Shown here one piece after another: positions 42,632 to 54,631 of a stretch of 64,000 nucleotides of DNA. Every line of letters starts with the position of its first letter. The first letter of the stretch is position 1. A model generated the notes under the pieces. It searched no databases, was not told where the DNA came from, and saw only the letters and a list, made by a program, of their open reading frames with translations. A program made the position numbers and the translations under genes. This DNA comes from Diaporthe sp. PMI_573 (Eukaryota > Ascomycota > Sordariomycetes > Diaporthales > Diaporthaceae): contig JAJTUP010000001.1 in NCBI GenBank assembly GCA_021399435.1, positions 124,001 through 188,000 of the forward strand, in the 5' to 3' direction.

Positions 42632-43496
42632 GTTGGGTGGCCATTAGTACTTTGCTTCTGCGCAGGTCCGTTAGTTCAAGGAAGGGTTTGATATCGCGCG
42701 TTTAGGATTACATGGATAGCCTGGAGCTTATTCTGAGATTCCTGGTTGTAGCTAGCTTTGTCCAGCATCCATTCTTTTAGTCCTGCTTAGTTATTACAAA
42801 AGATAGCCTGGAGCTTGTTTCAAAACCTAATCGAAGTCCATAACACCTAGTGAGATGTGTAGACATTTTCTTTTTGTCACATCTTTTATAAAGACCTAGC
42901 TGTTTGAACCATGATGTAGTTAGATGTTGACTTCCACTATTTTTAGCCGAGCTTCGCGAAAACGTAGTATTGGGCCTAGTTTAGGATGCACGTCGTTATT
43001 ACAGGACGCATGAGCCCGTTATGGCACCGACTTGGGTAAATAAAAAGGCCCTAGAGAACACTACCTGGAAGTAGAATCTAAGGATTCCGCAGCCTTGTAA
43101 GCTCTTATTTCATTGTGTGACAAACATAACAACATTTCACAACGGTGGGCGAAGACCAGCGCGGAAGGGAGGGGCCACTGAAGTTTTCTAGCTTCTAGAG
43201 CCGTGCATGCGGAACCCCCCTTGTAAGACATTCGTGTTAGGATCGGCGTAATCTTGCTCCGGGCTTAGATACCGCTTATCCCAGCAACCATTTGATTGTT
43301 TGCCTTGCCAGGGGAATGTTGTCGCGGGGTGAAAATCGGCATTCATTCAACTCTGCGATCACAGATCACTTACAAGAATATTTGTACTCAAGTCGTGTGC
43401 CATCTGTTCTCTTCCTCTCTCTCCCCGTTCGGTACACGCGGTCCAGTCACTGTTTGCCCCATCGCTAATCTCCCCGCACCGGCATACCTGACCGAG
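42632..43496. other. Intergenic region upstream of the DHA2 transporter
   Basis: About 0.9 kb with no supported gene. It should contain the transporter promoter. An upstream in-frame extension of exon 1 exists but has no favourable ATG. Confidence 0.4.
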
Positions 43497-46144
43497 ATGA
43501 CGCGAGAATCCGATGCGCATTCAAAGTTGGGAGATGGACATCCTTCTTCACCACCGGACTTGATCCTTCAGGAAATACAGCCGAATCAATCTGAAGAGGC
43601 AAGAGGAATGGGAGAGTCAACCATGACTGAACAGGAAAAGGAAAGCTCGGGCCCCGAGAAAGCTGTTCATACGTACAACAATGTCAAAGAGGGCACCGTG
43701 GGGACCAGCGCTTCGAAAAGTGCACCGAAGTTACCAGAGCCCGCTGCAAACCCTGCCTCCAGCAGTGTCTTTGGTGAGGAGGACAACGAGTATATCAGCG
43801 GATACAAGCTCTACGTCGCCCTCTTCGGAATTGTCTCTGTTTTCTTTCTCGTTCTCTTGGATTTCAGTATTACCGCTACGGTGAGTGCGGGGAGCTTCTA
43901 GAAGTAGTATGCTCCCCATCCCGGGGCTTTACCGATGCCTACATGAACTTGCCAGAACTAGACTGCCCAGACAGCTGACAAATTCCTTACCTCCTCGATC
44001 TCGTGGTCCAGGCTATCCCGTACATTACAAGTGATTTTCACAGACTGCAAGAGTGGGTTTTCCAAGAGCAGCTCCCATCTCTATTTACCAATTTTGCCCC
44101 CTTCTACGGAGCCCCGAGCTTTTCAGCAGACTCGACCCATGCGAGAAGATCGCCTCGGATATCCTCATTCGGTATACTTGAGAAAAATGTATGTTAACGT
44201 GGTTATTGGACAGTATCGGTTGGTATGGAAGTGCCTACGTGCTTTCGAGGTAGGTACTTTCAGTTCCGTCCCAAGATTCAGCAACGAGAATAAGACGTCT
44301 TCTCTGCTGTAGCCGAACTAGAACTCATCTAACCCCCGGCACCAGCGCGGCTTTGCAACCTCTCACTGGAAAGCTCTACACCTACCTGAGCGCGAAGCAG
44401 ACGTTCCTATTCTTCTCAGCCATTTTTCAGATCGGGTCCTTGCTTTGCGCTGTCTCTACATCCTCCACGTTCTTCATCCTCGGTCGAACTGTCGCCGGCC
44501 TGGGAAGCTCTGGCTTGGAGAATGGCGCCTTGACCCTCGTCGCAGGCGCGGTACCTCTGAAGAAACGGCCGTGTAAGTCACAGAGGGCAAAGCTGAAGCT
44601 TTCCTATGGCCTTGAAACCATCAGTCTTGCAGCTCCGGGACTGACTCTCGGCCTTGATGTGTAGTTTACAATGGAATAGTATTTGCAGGTGAGCAACTCT
44701 ACCCGAGTGGTAGAACACCGTGAGCTGACGATAGACTCAAGTATGTCAGACGGGTATAGTCGTCGGGCCCTTGATCGGTGGTGCCTTGACTCAATACGCG
44801 AGCTGGCGATGGTGTGAGTAGCCATTTTCGCCCTGCCACTCCCGTCTTCTTCACACTTGTCGGCTCACAAGTTGCAGGCTTCTACATTAATCTCCCCATC
44901 GGCGTTGTCGCCGGCCTGTTTCTGTTCTTCACACACATCCCAGACGAGACCCTTAAGCCACCCTTCTCACTTGCCCTGCTCCGGAGCATCGTTCCAGACC
45001 TCGACCTGACAGGCTTTGCGCTGTTCGCCCCGACCACCGTCATGTTCCTCCTGGCGCTGGAATGGGGCTCAACCGAGCACGGGTGGAGCTCGCCCATTGT
45101 CATCGGCTTGTTCGCCGGCTCCGGCGCGACCCTGGTCTTGTTCTCGCTGTGGGAATGGCACGTGGGCGGTGAGAAAGCCCTTATACCCTTTCATGTGGTG
45201 AAGAGGCGGATCGTGTTGGCAAGTACTATACAGACCACCTGCATATTTACCAACAGCTTTGTGGGTGTCAATTACGTCCCCATCTACTTCCAGGCAGTCA
45301 GGGGTGTCGGTCCCTCGCTGAGCGGCGTTTATACGCTTCCGTCCATTTTAACGCAGCTACTGTCCCTGGTCACCACTGGCGTACTCGGTAAGTCGATGCC
45401 ACCTGTTGCTTCGAATTTGATAGAAGGATGGCTCGATCTATGACCTCCCACCCGACGAAGGAGGGAACTCCCGAAGCTGACGCATTGCCAATGCCAGTGG
45501 GAAGGCTTGGTTACTATATCCCGTTCAGTATCCTTGCAGGAGCGACAACTGCCGTTGCCTGCGGTTTGATATCGACCTGGAACCCGGGTACTGCCACAGC
45601 AGATTGGATCGGACACCAAATACTGTTTGGCTTACGCGGCATGGGACTACAAATGGTAAGTTCTTTTCCGTTTATTATCCAGCCATCCGCATCCGAGCTT
45701 GGTTTGCGCCGAGGTCACCCACCCGTACTGATACGGTCGTAATCGATTCTATAATAGTGCATAATTGCGATACAAAGCAACGTCACACCAGCCCAGAGCC
45801 CGACCGTCATCGCGTTCATGGTATTCATGGAGAACCTGGCTTCAGCCATATTCACCGTCGCAGGCAACGTCATATTTACTCAGACTCTGACACGGCGGGT
45901 GTCGGTCCTGGCATCGTCGGTGAGTCCCGAGGCGGCGCTCGCAGTGGGTGGAGGTGCCGAAGCAGTGCGTGCCCTGCTGCCTCCGGGAAGTCCAGAGCTC
46001 AGCGGTCTGCTGTTGGCATTCTCGGATAGCGTCAATGCTGTCTTCTACTTGTTGACGGCGCTCGCTGTCGTGTCTTTTACTGCGGCCTGGGGGATGGGAT
46101 GGGTTGATATCCGGAAGAAATCGCAGGTTGAGGCTCGGGCATAA
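43497..46144 (+). CDS. MFS drug efflux pump, DHA2 (14-helix) type
   Basis: Nine exons (43497-43880, 44012-44052, 44214-44249, 44346-44572, 44665-44688, 44742-44813, 44878-45387, 45498-45655, 45758-46144) give 612 aa. A hydrophilic N-terminus of about 95 residues precedes the membrane part. Splicing yields [24 protein letters not shown] in pieces, then [49 protein letters not shown] and [10 protein letters not shown]. These are the hallmarks of fungal DHA2 proton antiporters, which include self-protection pumps of toxin clusters. All introns are GT-AG and exon 5 is only 24 nt. The last exon encodes two helices and the tail. Substrate unknown. It converges on the OPT gene. Confidence 0.88.
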
Positions 46145-46672
46145 GGCGCATGTGGACGATTATTTGTTCTCGGAACGAGCCTGGCCGCGACTTGCTAACT
46201 AGTTCGGCTCTGGAAAGGTCACAATAATCCCGGACATGGCTAATCCCTTCGAGGGCACTGTAGACAACGTAATTATCCGGTACAGCCGCGTGGAGAGACG
46301 CCTCTGACCGTCCAAGACAACCACGCATTTCCGCCCCCAAGGTGTACGAAACCTCGGTGCTACCCTCGCCAAGGCCTCAGCCCCGTGATAAGTTAGGCTT
46401 TGAGATACTTCATTAACCCAGCTCATCAACGGGTCACTCTCTCTGTCGACCGTTTCGATACATTTCAAGCGGCTATTTGGGTTTTCCACTGCACGGCTTC
46501 AGGAGCTCGAAAGCTGCAATGGCCCTTCAGAACCATGTTGTTCTTCGCCCACCGTGACGACTCGGAGCCTTTTCCGTTCAAATTGTGGCCACCCACGCGG
46601 TCTTCGAACGTCAGGGTCGGGATTTGTAAGTCCAAGCCCTCCCTTTTAGAAGCTCATATGTATGAGAGCCCT
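46145..46672. other. Convergent intergenic region
   Basis: About 530 bp between the 3' ends of the DHA2 and OPT genes. The right 60 bp or so are the 3' flank shared with the orphan OPT fragment at 35.6 kb. Confidence 0.5.
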
Positions 46673-49600
46673 TTACACGTATGTCCCCTTTCTAGGTCCG
46701 AAATACTCCCCTTTGGGCAGCTGCAACCTGGCACACGACGATGACTCGCAGCCCCCTTCAGGGTCGTTGCCCCACCAATTGATCGTGTATCCCTGGTAGT
46801 GGACGGCAAAGAAGATGATCACTCCAGCGATGGCGATAGCGGATGAGAAGCCAGCAGAAAGGATGTAGTTGTATTTTGACCAGAAAGCGAGGTAGCGACG
46901 GCGGATATAAACCATGCTATACCACGCAGGGAGAAGGGCTGGCCAAATGTAGGCGATGTTGTAGGGGGCCCAGTGCACGCCTCCGCTGAGAATCATGACT
47001 GGGTGGATCTTGCTAATCCAGTGAGACTTGGAAAGTCGCCTGGTCAGGAAGTAGAGTACAATGGGCAGTGCGAAGCCGACGGGGAAGGCGGACATCATTG
47101 CTGTGTATTGAGCACCGGTGCCAAAGACCTTGCGGGCGCCGAGGCTGCCGAACAAGACCGCTGCTGTGAAATAGGTATTGACGCCTGGGCAAGTAAACCT
47201 GTTTGGCTGGTTTCTGTTTCCGGAATGTTAGCATTCTCTGTTTCTGTCACGGCTTCATCGGAGAAATGTCCATGGTCAAGGGGGTGGTACACTGGAGACA
47301 TCGGGAGGTACTCACGCTTCGCAAAGGTCGGGAATATTCATGATCTGAAAGTTCATGACACCGGTGCACACAAAGGCAGACACGGTGGTTGCCACGACCT
47401 GTGCTATGAAGGTGTGGCGCTGTGGAATCTTGAGATAGTGGGCCAACTTCAGATCGTTGGCAAAGTCCAGAGCATGCGCCGTGGTCACGTATCTGCCAGC
47501 GAGAGTTTCAAGTCAGTCTCATGATCCCAGTAGGGTGCTGATATTGGCATTTACAGGGGATGATTCACTGGAATAGAATACATACCCAAAACATTTGAAG
47601 AAATTCATGGCAAGTGCATTACCAGGCTGCCACCCACCACCGATGAATTCTGCGAGGACACTGAGAGAACTTTGCATCAGCGCTGTTGTGCTAATTGGTT
47701 GAGCAATGCAAGGGTATCGGTGAGCAACCTACTTGAACTCGACCTCCATTCCAGTTGTAGCCTTGATGATACCGGTAGGGATAACAAAGACCATGGCAAG
47801 AGCAAGACCGAAGAACACGACTCCGACACTAGTGAAAGTCGGCCAGCTTGCAATGGCAGCACATCCCAGAGCGATGGCAACGAGGTTGAGGACTGCATAC
47901 CACCATTCGGGAACTGGGGAAGTCGGTCAGCCCGTCTGCGATGAGAAGGACTATCCCGGGGAACATTCAACCCCTGGGAGAGTTGACTTTACCTTCAGCA
48001 TAAGATCGCATCAGTCTGCTATGGACATCGGTGAAGTCATCATTGTCGCGGAACCCTTTCTTAAAACTCTTGACCAGGCTCCGGAAGCCGAGGGCAATGT
48101 CGTGCCGGTGGTAGAGGTAGGCGTACGAAATGGTGGCTGCATAAACCGCAAAGAAGAACCAGTAGCTGCAAATCCAGGCGGCAGACACAAACACCGGGGA
48201 ATATTCCTGGTACTTCGCCTCGTCCAGCCAGCTGCGGTCATCCAGGATCTCTGAGACATTGTAGGCCTTGCCGTAGTGGTTGAACATGCTGTTCGAGTTT
48301 ATCGGCAGAAACCCGGTATTATATGCGTTGGTATAGTATATGCCGATGATAACTAGCCCTCCGAGGAAGGTGCCAAATAGGATATTGACAGTGACGCTGA
48401 ACGGTATGACAAGCGGGTCTATGTAGTGAGTGATAATGTTCCAGTCAAACGTCGGCAGAGGGTTGAAGCCCAGGCCCTTGTTCATGCCGGTGATGGTGGC
48501 CAGGGTGAAATTCTGAGGTGCGATCCAGGCGATCCAATTGAAGACACTGAGAGCTGTGAAGATGTAGTCCGGGAACCAGAAGTACAGAAACATGGCGATG
48601 AAGGCTGCGGAGAAGAAGCGGTACTGAGACATGTTGAAGATCTTGTTCAATGGGCCTGCGACGGGATAATTCACCTCTAGTAATCACAAGTGGTACAATA
48701 AGCACGCGCAAGCAGAATATTGGATAGGGATTCGCTGCCCATGATTGGATCCAGACTCACCATTGTGGAGCGCCTTGTTCAGCGCAATAGTAACAAGAGA
48801 CCGTGGGTATAGACAGAATGAGGGGTATACCAGGAATCTCCTTGTAAGCCCGGCGAAGCCGTACCCCATAATATTGGTTGACAACGCCAGCAGGATCTGA
48901 TAGGCAAAGGACTTGGCATACTTCTGCCCAAAATACTTGTCCATCCACTGCGTGAAGACTGGAATTAGTGTTAGTAAAAGTAATAGTGCGTTGCAATTCT
49001 CGTATAAATTGATGATAGCCACTTGTAGGTTGACAAGCTTCAGGGTTCAAGAGGACATACTTATGTATCTTGAGCTCGGCATCGTCGACCCAACGCTTGC
49101 CATAATAGAAATGAGCATATGCTCCTTTTGATTGAATCTGCCCGGGTTGAGGCTATGACGGACACCAAACAGCGTCACGCCAACGTCCGGCAGAAACCTC
49201 TCGGCGGCCTTGCCGATGGGGAAGGCCAGGAGCTGGACGACGGTGGTACCGAGAGATATGCTAGGCTGCCGGACCATGAACAGCTGATTAACAAAGGCGA
49301 CGAGGACGACGAAGCCCATGCCAATGATCCAAACCCGGATGGTGCTCACGGGCATCGATGGATCATCGTGCGCATCGACGACGGCTCGGACCTCGGCGTA
49401 GGGGCTGTTGTCCGTGAGCAGAGCGACCTTGATCTTGGCCTCATGAATGGTACGGGCGTGCTCATCTGGCCTCTCAAAGTGGTTTGCGTTGCCGACGAAC
49501 TCTTTGAGATGTTCCAGGGCAGCTGATGGGAAGTTCGGGTCGGTTCCGTGTGTGTAAATCAGCTGCTCGGCGAGCTGCATCCGGTCGAGGTCAGTAAGCA

Positions 49601-49976
49601 TACCCAAATTTGGTGTTGGATTGATGCGCAATCTTTCTCACCTGCTTGACATGCTCGAGGTCAAGATTCCGTGCGGATTCCTGAGCCTCCAGAACCTCTT
49701 CAACAGTGGCCTCCAATTCCCTATATGTTATGTGTCTTAGCTCGACTGCCCCCTTTATGACTTTGGAATCGTATCTAGATCGGTTTACCTTGCTATCTCC
49801 TCGACGGAGATCTTGAAGTCTACATCACCAAGCGCCTAGGTTGACTTGAATTAGCCACGTGGATTTCTTGAAACATCCCATGATTCGAGGGGTTATTGAG
49901 GGCATCTGCTCACATCAGGTGTACGTAAGGCCTCGATAGCATCATTGCCCGCGGACTTATCTGTCATTACCGTCAT
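46673..49976 (-). CDS. OPT-family oligopeptide transporter
   Basis: Ten exons (49976-49914, 49835-49789, 49720-49642, 49574-49061, 48958-48761, 48676-47993, 47913-47733, 47660-47586, 47492-47316, 47213-46673) give 852 aa, the usual OPT length. After a soluble N-terminus of about 150 residues come many hydrophobic helices. Family markers include NPGRFNQKEHMLISIMA, GYGFAGLTRRFLVYP, PQNFTLATITGMNKGLGFNP, FIGGGWQPGNALAMNFFK and a conserved end, NWWGND, later EYFGPRKG. It is a proton-coupled plasma-membrane importer of small peptides (tetra-/pentapeptides, in characterised members glutathione-like ones). The N-terminal exons are small, and several introns contain CTAAC branch sites. The start at 49976 is the first of two in-frame Met codons; 49967 is the other. 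Confidence 0.92.
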
Positions 49977-50891
49977 ATCTTCCGCTAGCCGAGCAGCCAA
50001 ATTCAAACACCGATCGAGGACTAAATGCGATGTGGGAGTTGGCAAATATTTTGAGGATCTGGGAGGTGATACATCGCGGACCTAATAGTAAGGGAACAGA
50101 GCTGCACCTCTAGCAACCGAGGCCATGTTGAGGTGGGCCTGATAATGCAACACCTCATTCTCCATGGCCAAGATCGAATTGATCCACAACTTCAGCATTC
50201 ATTGAGGGGATAATGGTCTGGAGTCCCGGTTATGGATTTTTCCGTATGTCGTGTTGATAATAGGTTCGGTTTAGATTCCAACCTCAGGGTGGTTTCGGCT
50301 GTCGTGATAGCAGGGTTCGCATCGCATCATGAACAGAGATCCATTCCGATTGCTAGATACCGACTGCAATGGGTCTAGCCCGCCGCGCGGCCAACCAGAT
50401 TGAAGACGCACTGGGCTTGGCAGCCGCTGGTGAGACTGGCACACGATATGACGAAAGATACGGTCCAAGTCTGCTAATGAATAGAAGACCGCGCAAAGAA
50501 TACACGAAGTATGAGTCTATCACACGACATAGATGCCGTGTATCTACGCCGTATTACCGATCGCTTTTACGTGTGTAGTAGAGTGTATTTTCGTGACATC
50601 TCAGAGTCAGTGAAAGAGGTTGAGAAATGTACTAGTAGCCTTGTGTAAAAGCCACTTGTTTCCCTTAGCGATGCTTTTAATGAAAACCTCCACTGCCGTG
50701 TGAAGAAAGATGAACTGCACAATTAATCGATCTGGCATCTTCATTGTTATTCTGATTCACGGTAATACACGTGAGATTTCAGCTTTGTCTTCTCCGTTCG
50801 ACAACCCTCGTAACTCGTCACAACACTGGTTACTGAGAAAACAATACAGAATTGGTAGTCTAGCCAGCCTGAATCAGCATCGTTGTGTATC
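49977..50891. other. Intergenic region between OPT and NmrA genes
   Basis: It holds the OPT promoter and the 3' flank of the NmrA-like gene. No other gene is supported. Confidence 0.45.
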
Positions 50892-51857
50892 TCAAATACT
50901 ACGGAAGCTCTCTGCCTGCCCGATCAGCCGAGTCGCCCCTAGATCATCCTTCGTCAACACTTTCTCACCATCAGGCAGACCCCAGGCCCTATCCCCCAAC
51001 GCAGCCCAGAATCGCCACATGGCCCCCAAGAAGTCAAACGATCCGAATAATTCAGTAAACTTTTCGATGGACACCGGAACACTGATCGCCCGCACACCAC
51101 GCGCGCGTGCCCACATCTGTAGCGATTCCTCCGCCGTCACCACCTCGACATGTGCCAGCACGGTGGTGCCGCCACGCGTCTTGCCGGGCTGTGACAGGAT
51201 CGCAGCCACAAAAGGGCCTATGTTGCGGCGCACATCGCCGATGGTCGTGATAGGGATATCGGGCGGGTGCGTCGTGAACTGGACGTACGTCTCGCCCTGC
51301 CCATCTCCCGCGCCTGGGATCAGGTGCGGCGCCAGCGGCCCATAGTTGTAGTTGCTTGCATACTGTGAGATGAAAAAGAATGTGGTCTTGGCCAGGAGCT
51401 CGTCGTGGGCGCGGATGAAGGCGTCGACGGCAACCTTGCCCCGGAAGTTGGGCAGGTCGAAGGCCCCGTTGCTGAGTGTGGCTGCGTCTGGCAGGGTGCT
51501 CCATATGAAATGCTGCAGGCCGGGAGTCTCGAGGCAAGCCTTCGCGATATTGATGCCCTGCCTCTCCTCTGCCGCGGTAGCAGAATTGTTGTCCCCCAAC
51601 TCTGCCCGCATGCCTGGCATGTCGGTCACTCCATACACTGCGTATGATCCGGCAAAGGCGGCACGCAATGAGGCCAGATCGTTGAGGTCGGCCTGTACAA
51701 CCTCAACTCCTTTAGCCGCCAGATCCAGCGCTGCGGCGCCGTTAGGGTTGCGGGTGACGCCGCGAAGCTTGTAATCTGTGCTCCCTGCTAGAAAGTGCAT
51801 GATGCCACCTCCTTGCGTGCCCTTAGCCCCAACAATGGTAACGATCTTTGCTGTCAT
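50892..51857 (-). CDS. NmrA-like NAD(P)-binding protein
   Basis: One exon of 321 aa from the ATG at 51857; the frame opens further upstream only at a TTG. The N-terminus IVTIVGAKGTQGGG is the glycine-rich dinucleotide motif of atypical SDRs of the NmrA-like group. VVQADLNDLASLRAAFAGSYAVYGVTD follows the family pattern, and a typical FIWSTLPD segment is present. These proteins bind NAD(P) and act either as redox sensors or as reductases of the isoflavone-reductase type. The canonical SDR Tyr-Lys pair is not obvious. Neighbours are the OPT gene and a decayed gene, so its pathway is unclear. Confidence 0.88.
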   Translation of the reverse strand: MTAKIVTIVGAKGTQGGGIMHFLAGSTDYKLRGVTRNPNGAAALDLAAKGVEVVQADLNDLASLRAAFAGSYAVYGVTDMPGMRAELGDNNSATAAEERQGINIAKACLETPGLQHFIWSTLPDAATLSNGAFDLPNFRGKVAVDAFIRAHDELLAKTTFFFISQYASNYNYGPLAPHLIPGAGDGQGETYVQFTTHPPDIPITTIGDVRRNIGPFVAAILSQPGKTRGGTTVLAHVEVVTAEESLQMWARARGVRAISVPVSIEKFTELFGSFDFLGAMWRFWAALGDRAWGLPDGEKVLTKDDLGATRLIGQAESFRSI

Positions 51858-53423
51858 ACTGGATGTTTTTTTCTCAGCTTGCAATTGTCAGGTTCTGGAG
51901 TCAAATTATGTTGGATAACAATACGAGTTGGTATCAAGGATATGTTATCTTCTGTTCTTGTCTAGTGATAAAGAAGCTTTGGCGTGTCACTATTCCTTCG
52001 ACGGGCCTGAATCGCTTTTAAATACTCGTAGACATTCTTGCGACTTCCAAGGTGAGTCTTGCGTAGCAATATAATTGTTAGCCAAATCACTTTTGTCAAG
52101 CAGACATTGACAAATGCTCCTGAAGGGTCTTGCATTTGTTTACTGATCCCTCTTAAAATCATTCACCTTCGGTAGATACGGCCCGCTGTCATGCCCGACT
52201 TTGTTGTTGTAGGGCGGAATTATGGGGGGGGGGGCTCTGCAATGTCGGCAGAAAAGATCCATAAAGTTGTTGTACATGAAGGTTGCTTACGTATAGGGCG
52301 CGTGCAGTGCTACCTTAATTGGCAACAATATTGAGTGATGATCTAGACGAATAGCATAGCCCCACAGGGCTGCGCTGAAGGGCGCAGACTTCCACAGTCT
52401 GACAACATCAGCAAGCGTATGTAATCACAGGCGATTACTATACTCTCCGAGGTGTGACAGCGTACAACGAGGACAGCCGATTGCAAAATTGCGAGGATAA
52501 GAAAACGAAAGACCGCCTGAATTTCCAGGAACCTTCATATAGGAACCTGTAAAATCCGCATTATATTATCTTATAGAAAACACGGGTCTGGTTGCGCGAT
52601 CCAGTCATGAAAGACAAATGCCAAGACATGCGGCCTGATGGTTGTTGGTGACAGCGCCGCACGCTAATAGCAAATGAGATGCGTGATTGCGGGTACGTGA
52701 AAGTCCCAAGTGGGGATCGAATGTCAGGTCTTAGGCAACCACGGGCGCGGGCCTCTCCCATGTGTAGACTGCCGCTTCACTCTTCCCAACACGCAACGAG
52801 ACCGTACACGGTTCATTTTCGAGTTTTCGGTCCCGGGAATGTTACGTATATTGTGACTGTATTACATGGAAATTTGAAGATGATGGACGACCACTCAGGC
52901 AAAGCTGGAGACCCAACCTCGTCCAGCCTTGGGCTGTTGGACGCGGAGCACGTCAATGTGTTCCGTAATGCGTTGGAAAGGATATTGTCCGCCGATATCG
53001 TAGAGACTACCTTTTCTGAGATCATAGATGGGCTTCTAACGAGGAGTACCTGGCTCTAGTTTGACATCTGGAATGAGGAGTACCCTGTGAATGTGCGTGG
53101 GCATGACGTACTTTGTGACGGAGCCTGCGAGAAGGCCCGAAGGTTTCGTGATGAATTTGATGTTTATATATTGTCCTTCCCATCAACGGTATGTGCCTCC
53201 TTTCGGTCACCTACGTAAGTGGCATATAACCTACCTACTTCAGGATATCTGCCTCTCGTCGCCTCTGCTATCGCCAATGCACAGAAATGAATGAATGTTG
53301 ACATGGGCTTGCCAGACTCTGCGTGACTTTCAACAAGCAATTCCGGAGACAAAAGAATACCATCTGATCCTCATTGAGCTAATAGCTAGGTTAATTTATC
53401 AAATTGCCGCCTGATTATTTCAG
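51858..53423. other. Intergenic region
   Basis: About 1.6 kb with a 9-base G run near 52225. A plus frame at 52679-53059 has no recognisable family and no clear promoter, so it is not called. I see no repeat. Confidence 0.4.
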
Positions 53424-53989
53424 TTTGACGACGGTTTCCATAAACACAGTGTCTACGAGGCATGGCGCGATGCACCGATAGACCAACAGTCCAATCCACG
53501 AGGACGTGCTCCCCGACGGCCTTCCGTATTTTGTCATGGATCTTACACTTTCAATGAGCAATATCCTTGTGGTATTGCTGATGTGGTGGGATATTGGGTG
53601 GAAGCTAGAATATTTGGGGGTGTTGTGGTTTTCGATCGAGGACCTTCTGGTGCCTAAGTAAGTGTAGTCGCTCCTCCTGTCTAGGCCCTTGGTACTTAAG
53701 TGCTTGGGTCGCGATGTTTGCTCATGTGCTTACACGCGTTTCCCCCTTGCTCTGCTAGCGAAGAGAAATGTATCTACACGGAGGCCACTACAAGGCTCCG
53801 TTGACGCTATTTCCTCCTACATCGGACTAGTTTGGATTATTAGTGTGCTTTCTTCTTCAGCCTGATGATGGTCTATGTCCCCTGCCTATCGAAGCGTCCC
53901 GTCTGAATGGCTATCGTTACTATCTGGATGATGCTATCTCTCGTTTCAATATTTTCCGTGATTGATACGAGAGGAACGAGCCGCTGACC
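53424..53989 (+). pseudogene. Decayed conserved fungal hypothetical gene
   Basis: Two collinear coding pieces remain. The first (53424-53657) includes RRPSVFCHGSYTF and GIADVVGYWVEARIFGG before TAA. The second (53759-53989) has MYLHGGHYKAPLTLFPP, then CPLPIEASRLNGYRYY and ISRFNIFRD. I recognise the pattern (GIADVVGYWxE, FGGVVxFDRG) from a family of fungal proteins of unknown role. The pieces are interrupted by TAA at 53655-53657, TAG at 53828-53830 and TGA at 53963-53965. Sense continues in frame after TAG and TGA (YERNEPLT after the last). Each stop is one C-to-T change from a sense codon (CAA, CAG, CGA). The first stop lies next to a consensus donor (GTAAGT), so it could instead mark a splice shift. 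A probable acceptor TTTCAG precedes 53424; any earlier exon was not found. Confidence 0.6.
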
Positions 53990-54631
53990 TGAGATGGAGT
54001 ATCTTTTTCGTTGGATTGATCTCCAGGAAAAATGTGCCCAGGGCATAGAGATAGATGAGTCAGAAATGGCTGTAGCTGAACAAGGTATGCGGCGTATCAC
54101 GCCTTCGTCGCCTGACTGGCAACACAACCCTGGCGCGACCAGTGGAGAATAGCTTTTGTAACAGCGTCAACTCGACGTGAGCCAATGAAACATGATTCTC
54201 TCGAATATGTGCTGGTCTATTGCCTGAGAGAAGAGGCAGTCAGACCTACAACATCGTAGCACACTGTTAAGGGCAGAAGGGACTTTAGTAATGTAGTTGC
54301 TACAGACACGGTGAACTCCAAGGGCCCTGTGAGCCGAATATTCAATGATTATTACGCCTCATAACGGTCTGAAATATCAGTGTGTCTAAGCAGCCGTCCG
54401 ACTTTGAGAGCTAGACCAACGCTTGCCATGTGATCCAAGTTACGCATTGGGCATTTGTTTGTCATGCGTCTTGATATTAGTCCAGCACTTGCAAACTACA
54501 GCTGTTTCTTCGAAGACACCCTAAGCGAAGTTTGCGCACACGCCTGTAATTAGATCACCAGGATTACCAGGAAGACGGGCAAAAGTGTTTCCCACCGCAA
54601 AGGCGCTTAGCAAGAGTGCTCGTTATACGCC
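53990..54631. other. Intergenic region
   Basis: About 640 bp between the decayed gene and the P450 stop codon. No gene is seen. Confidence 0.4.
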
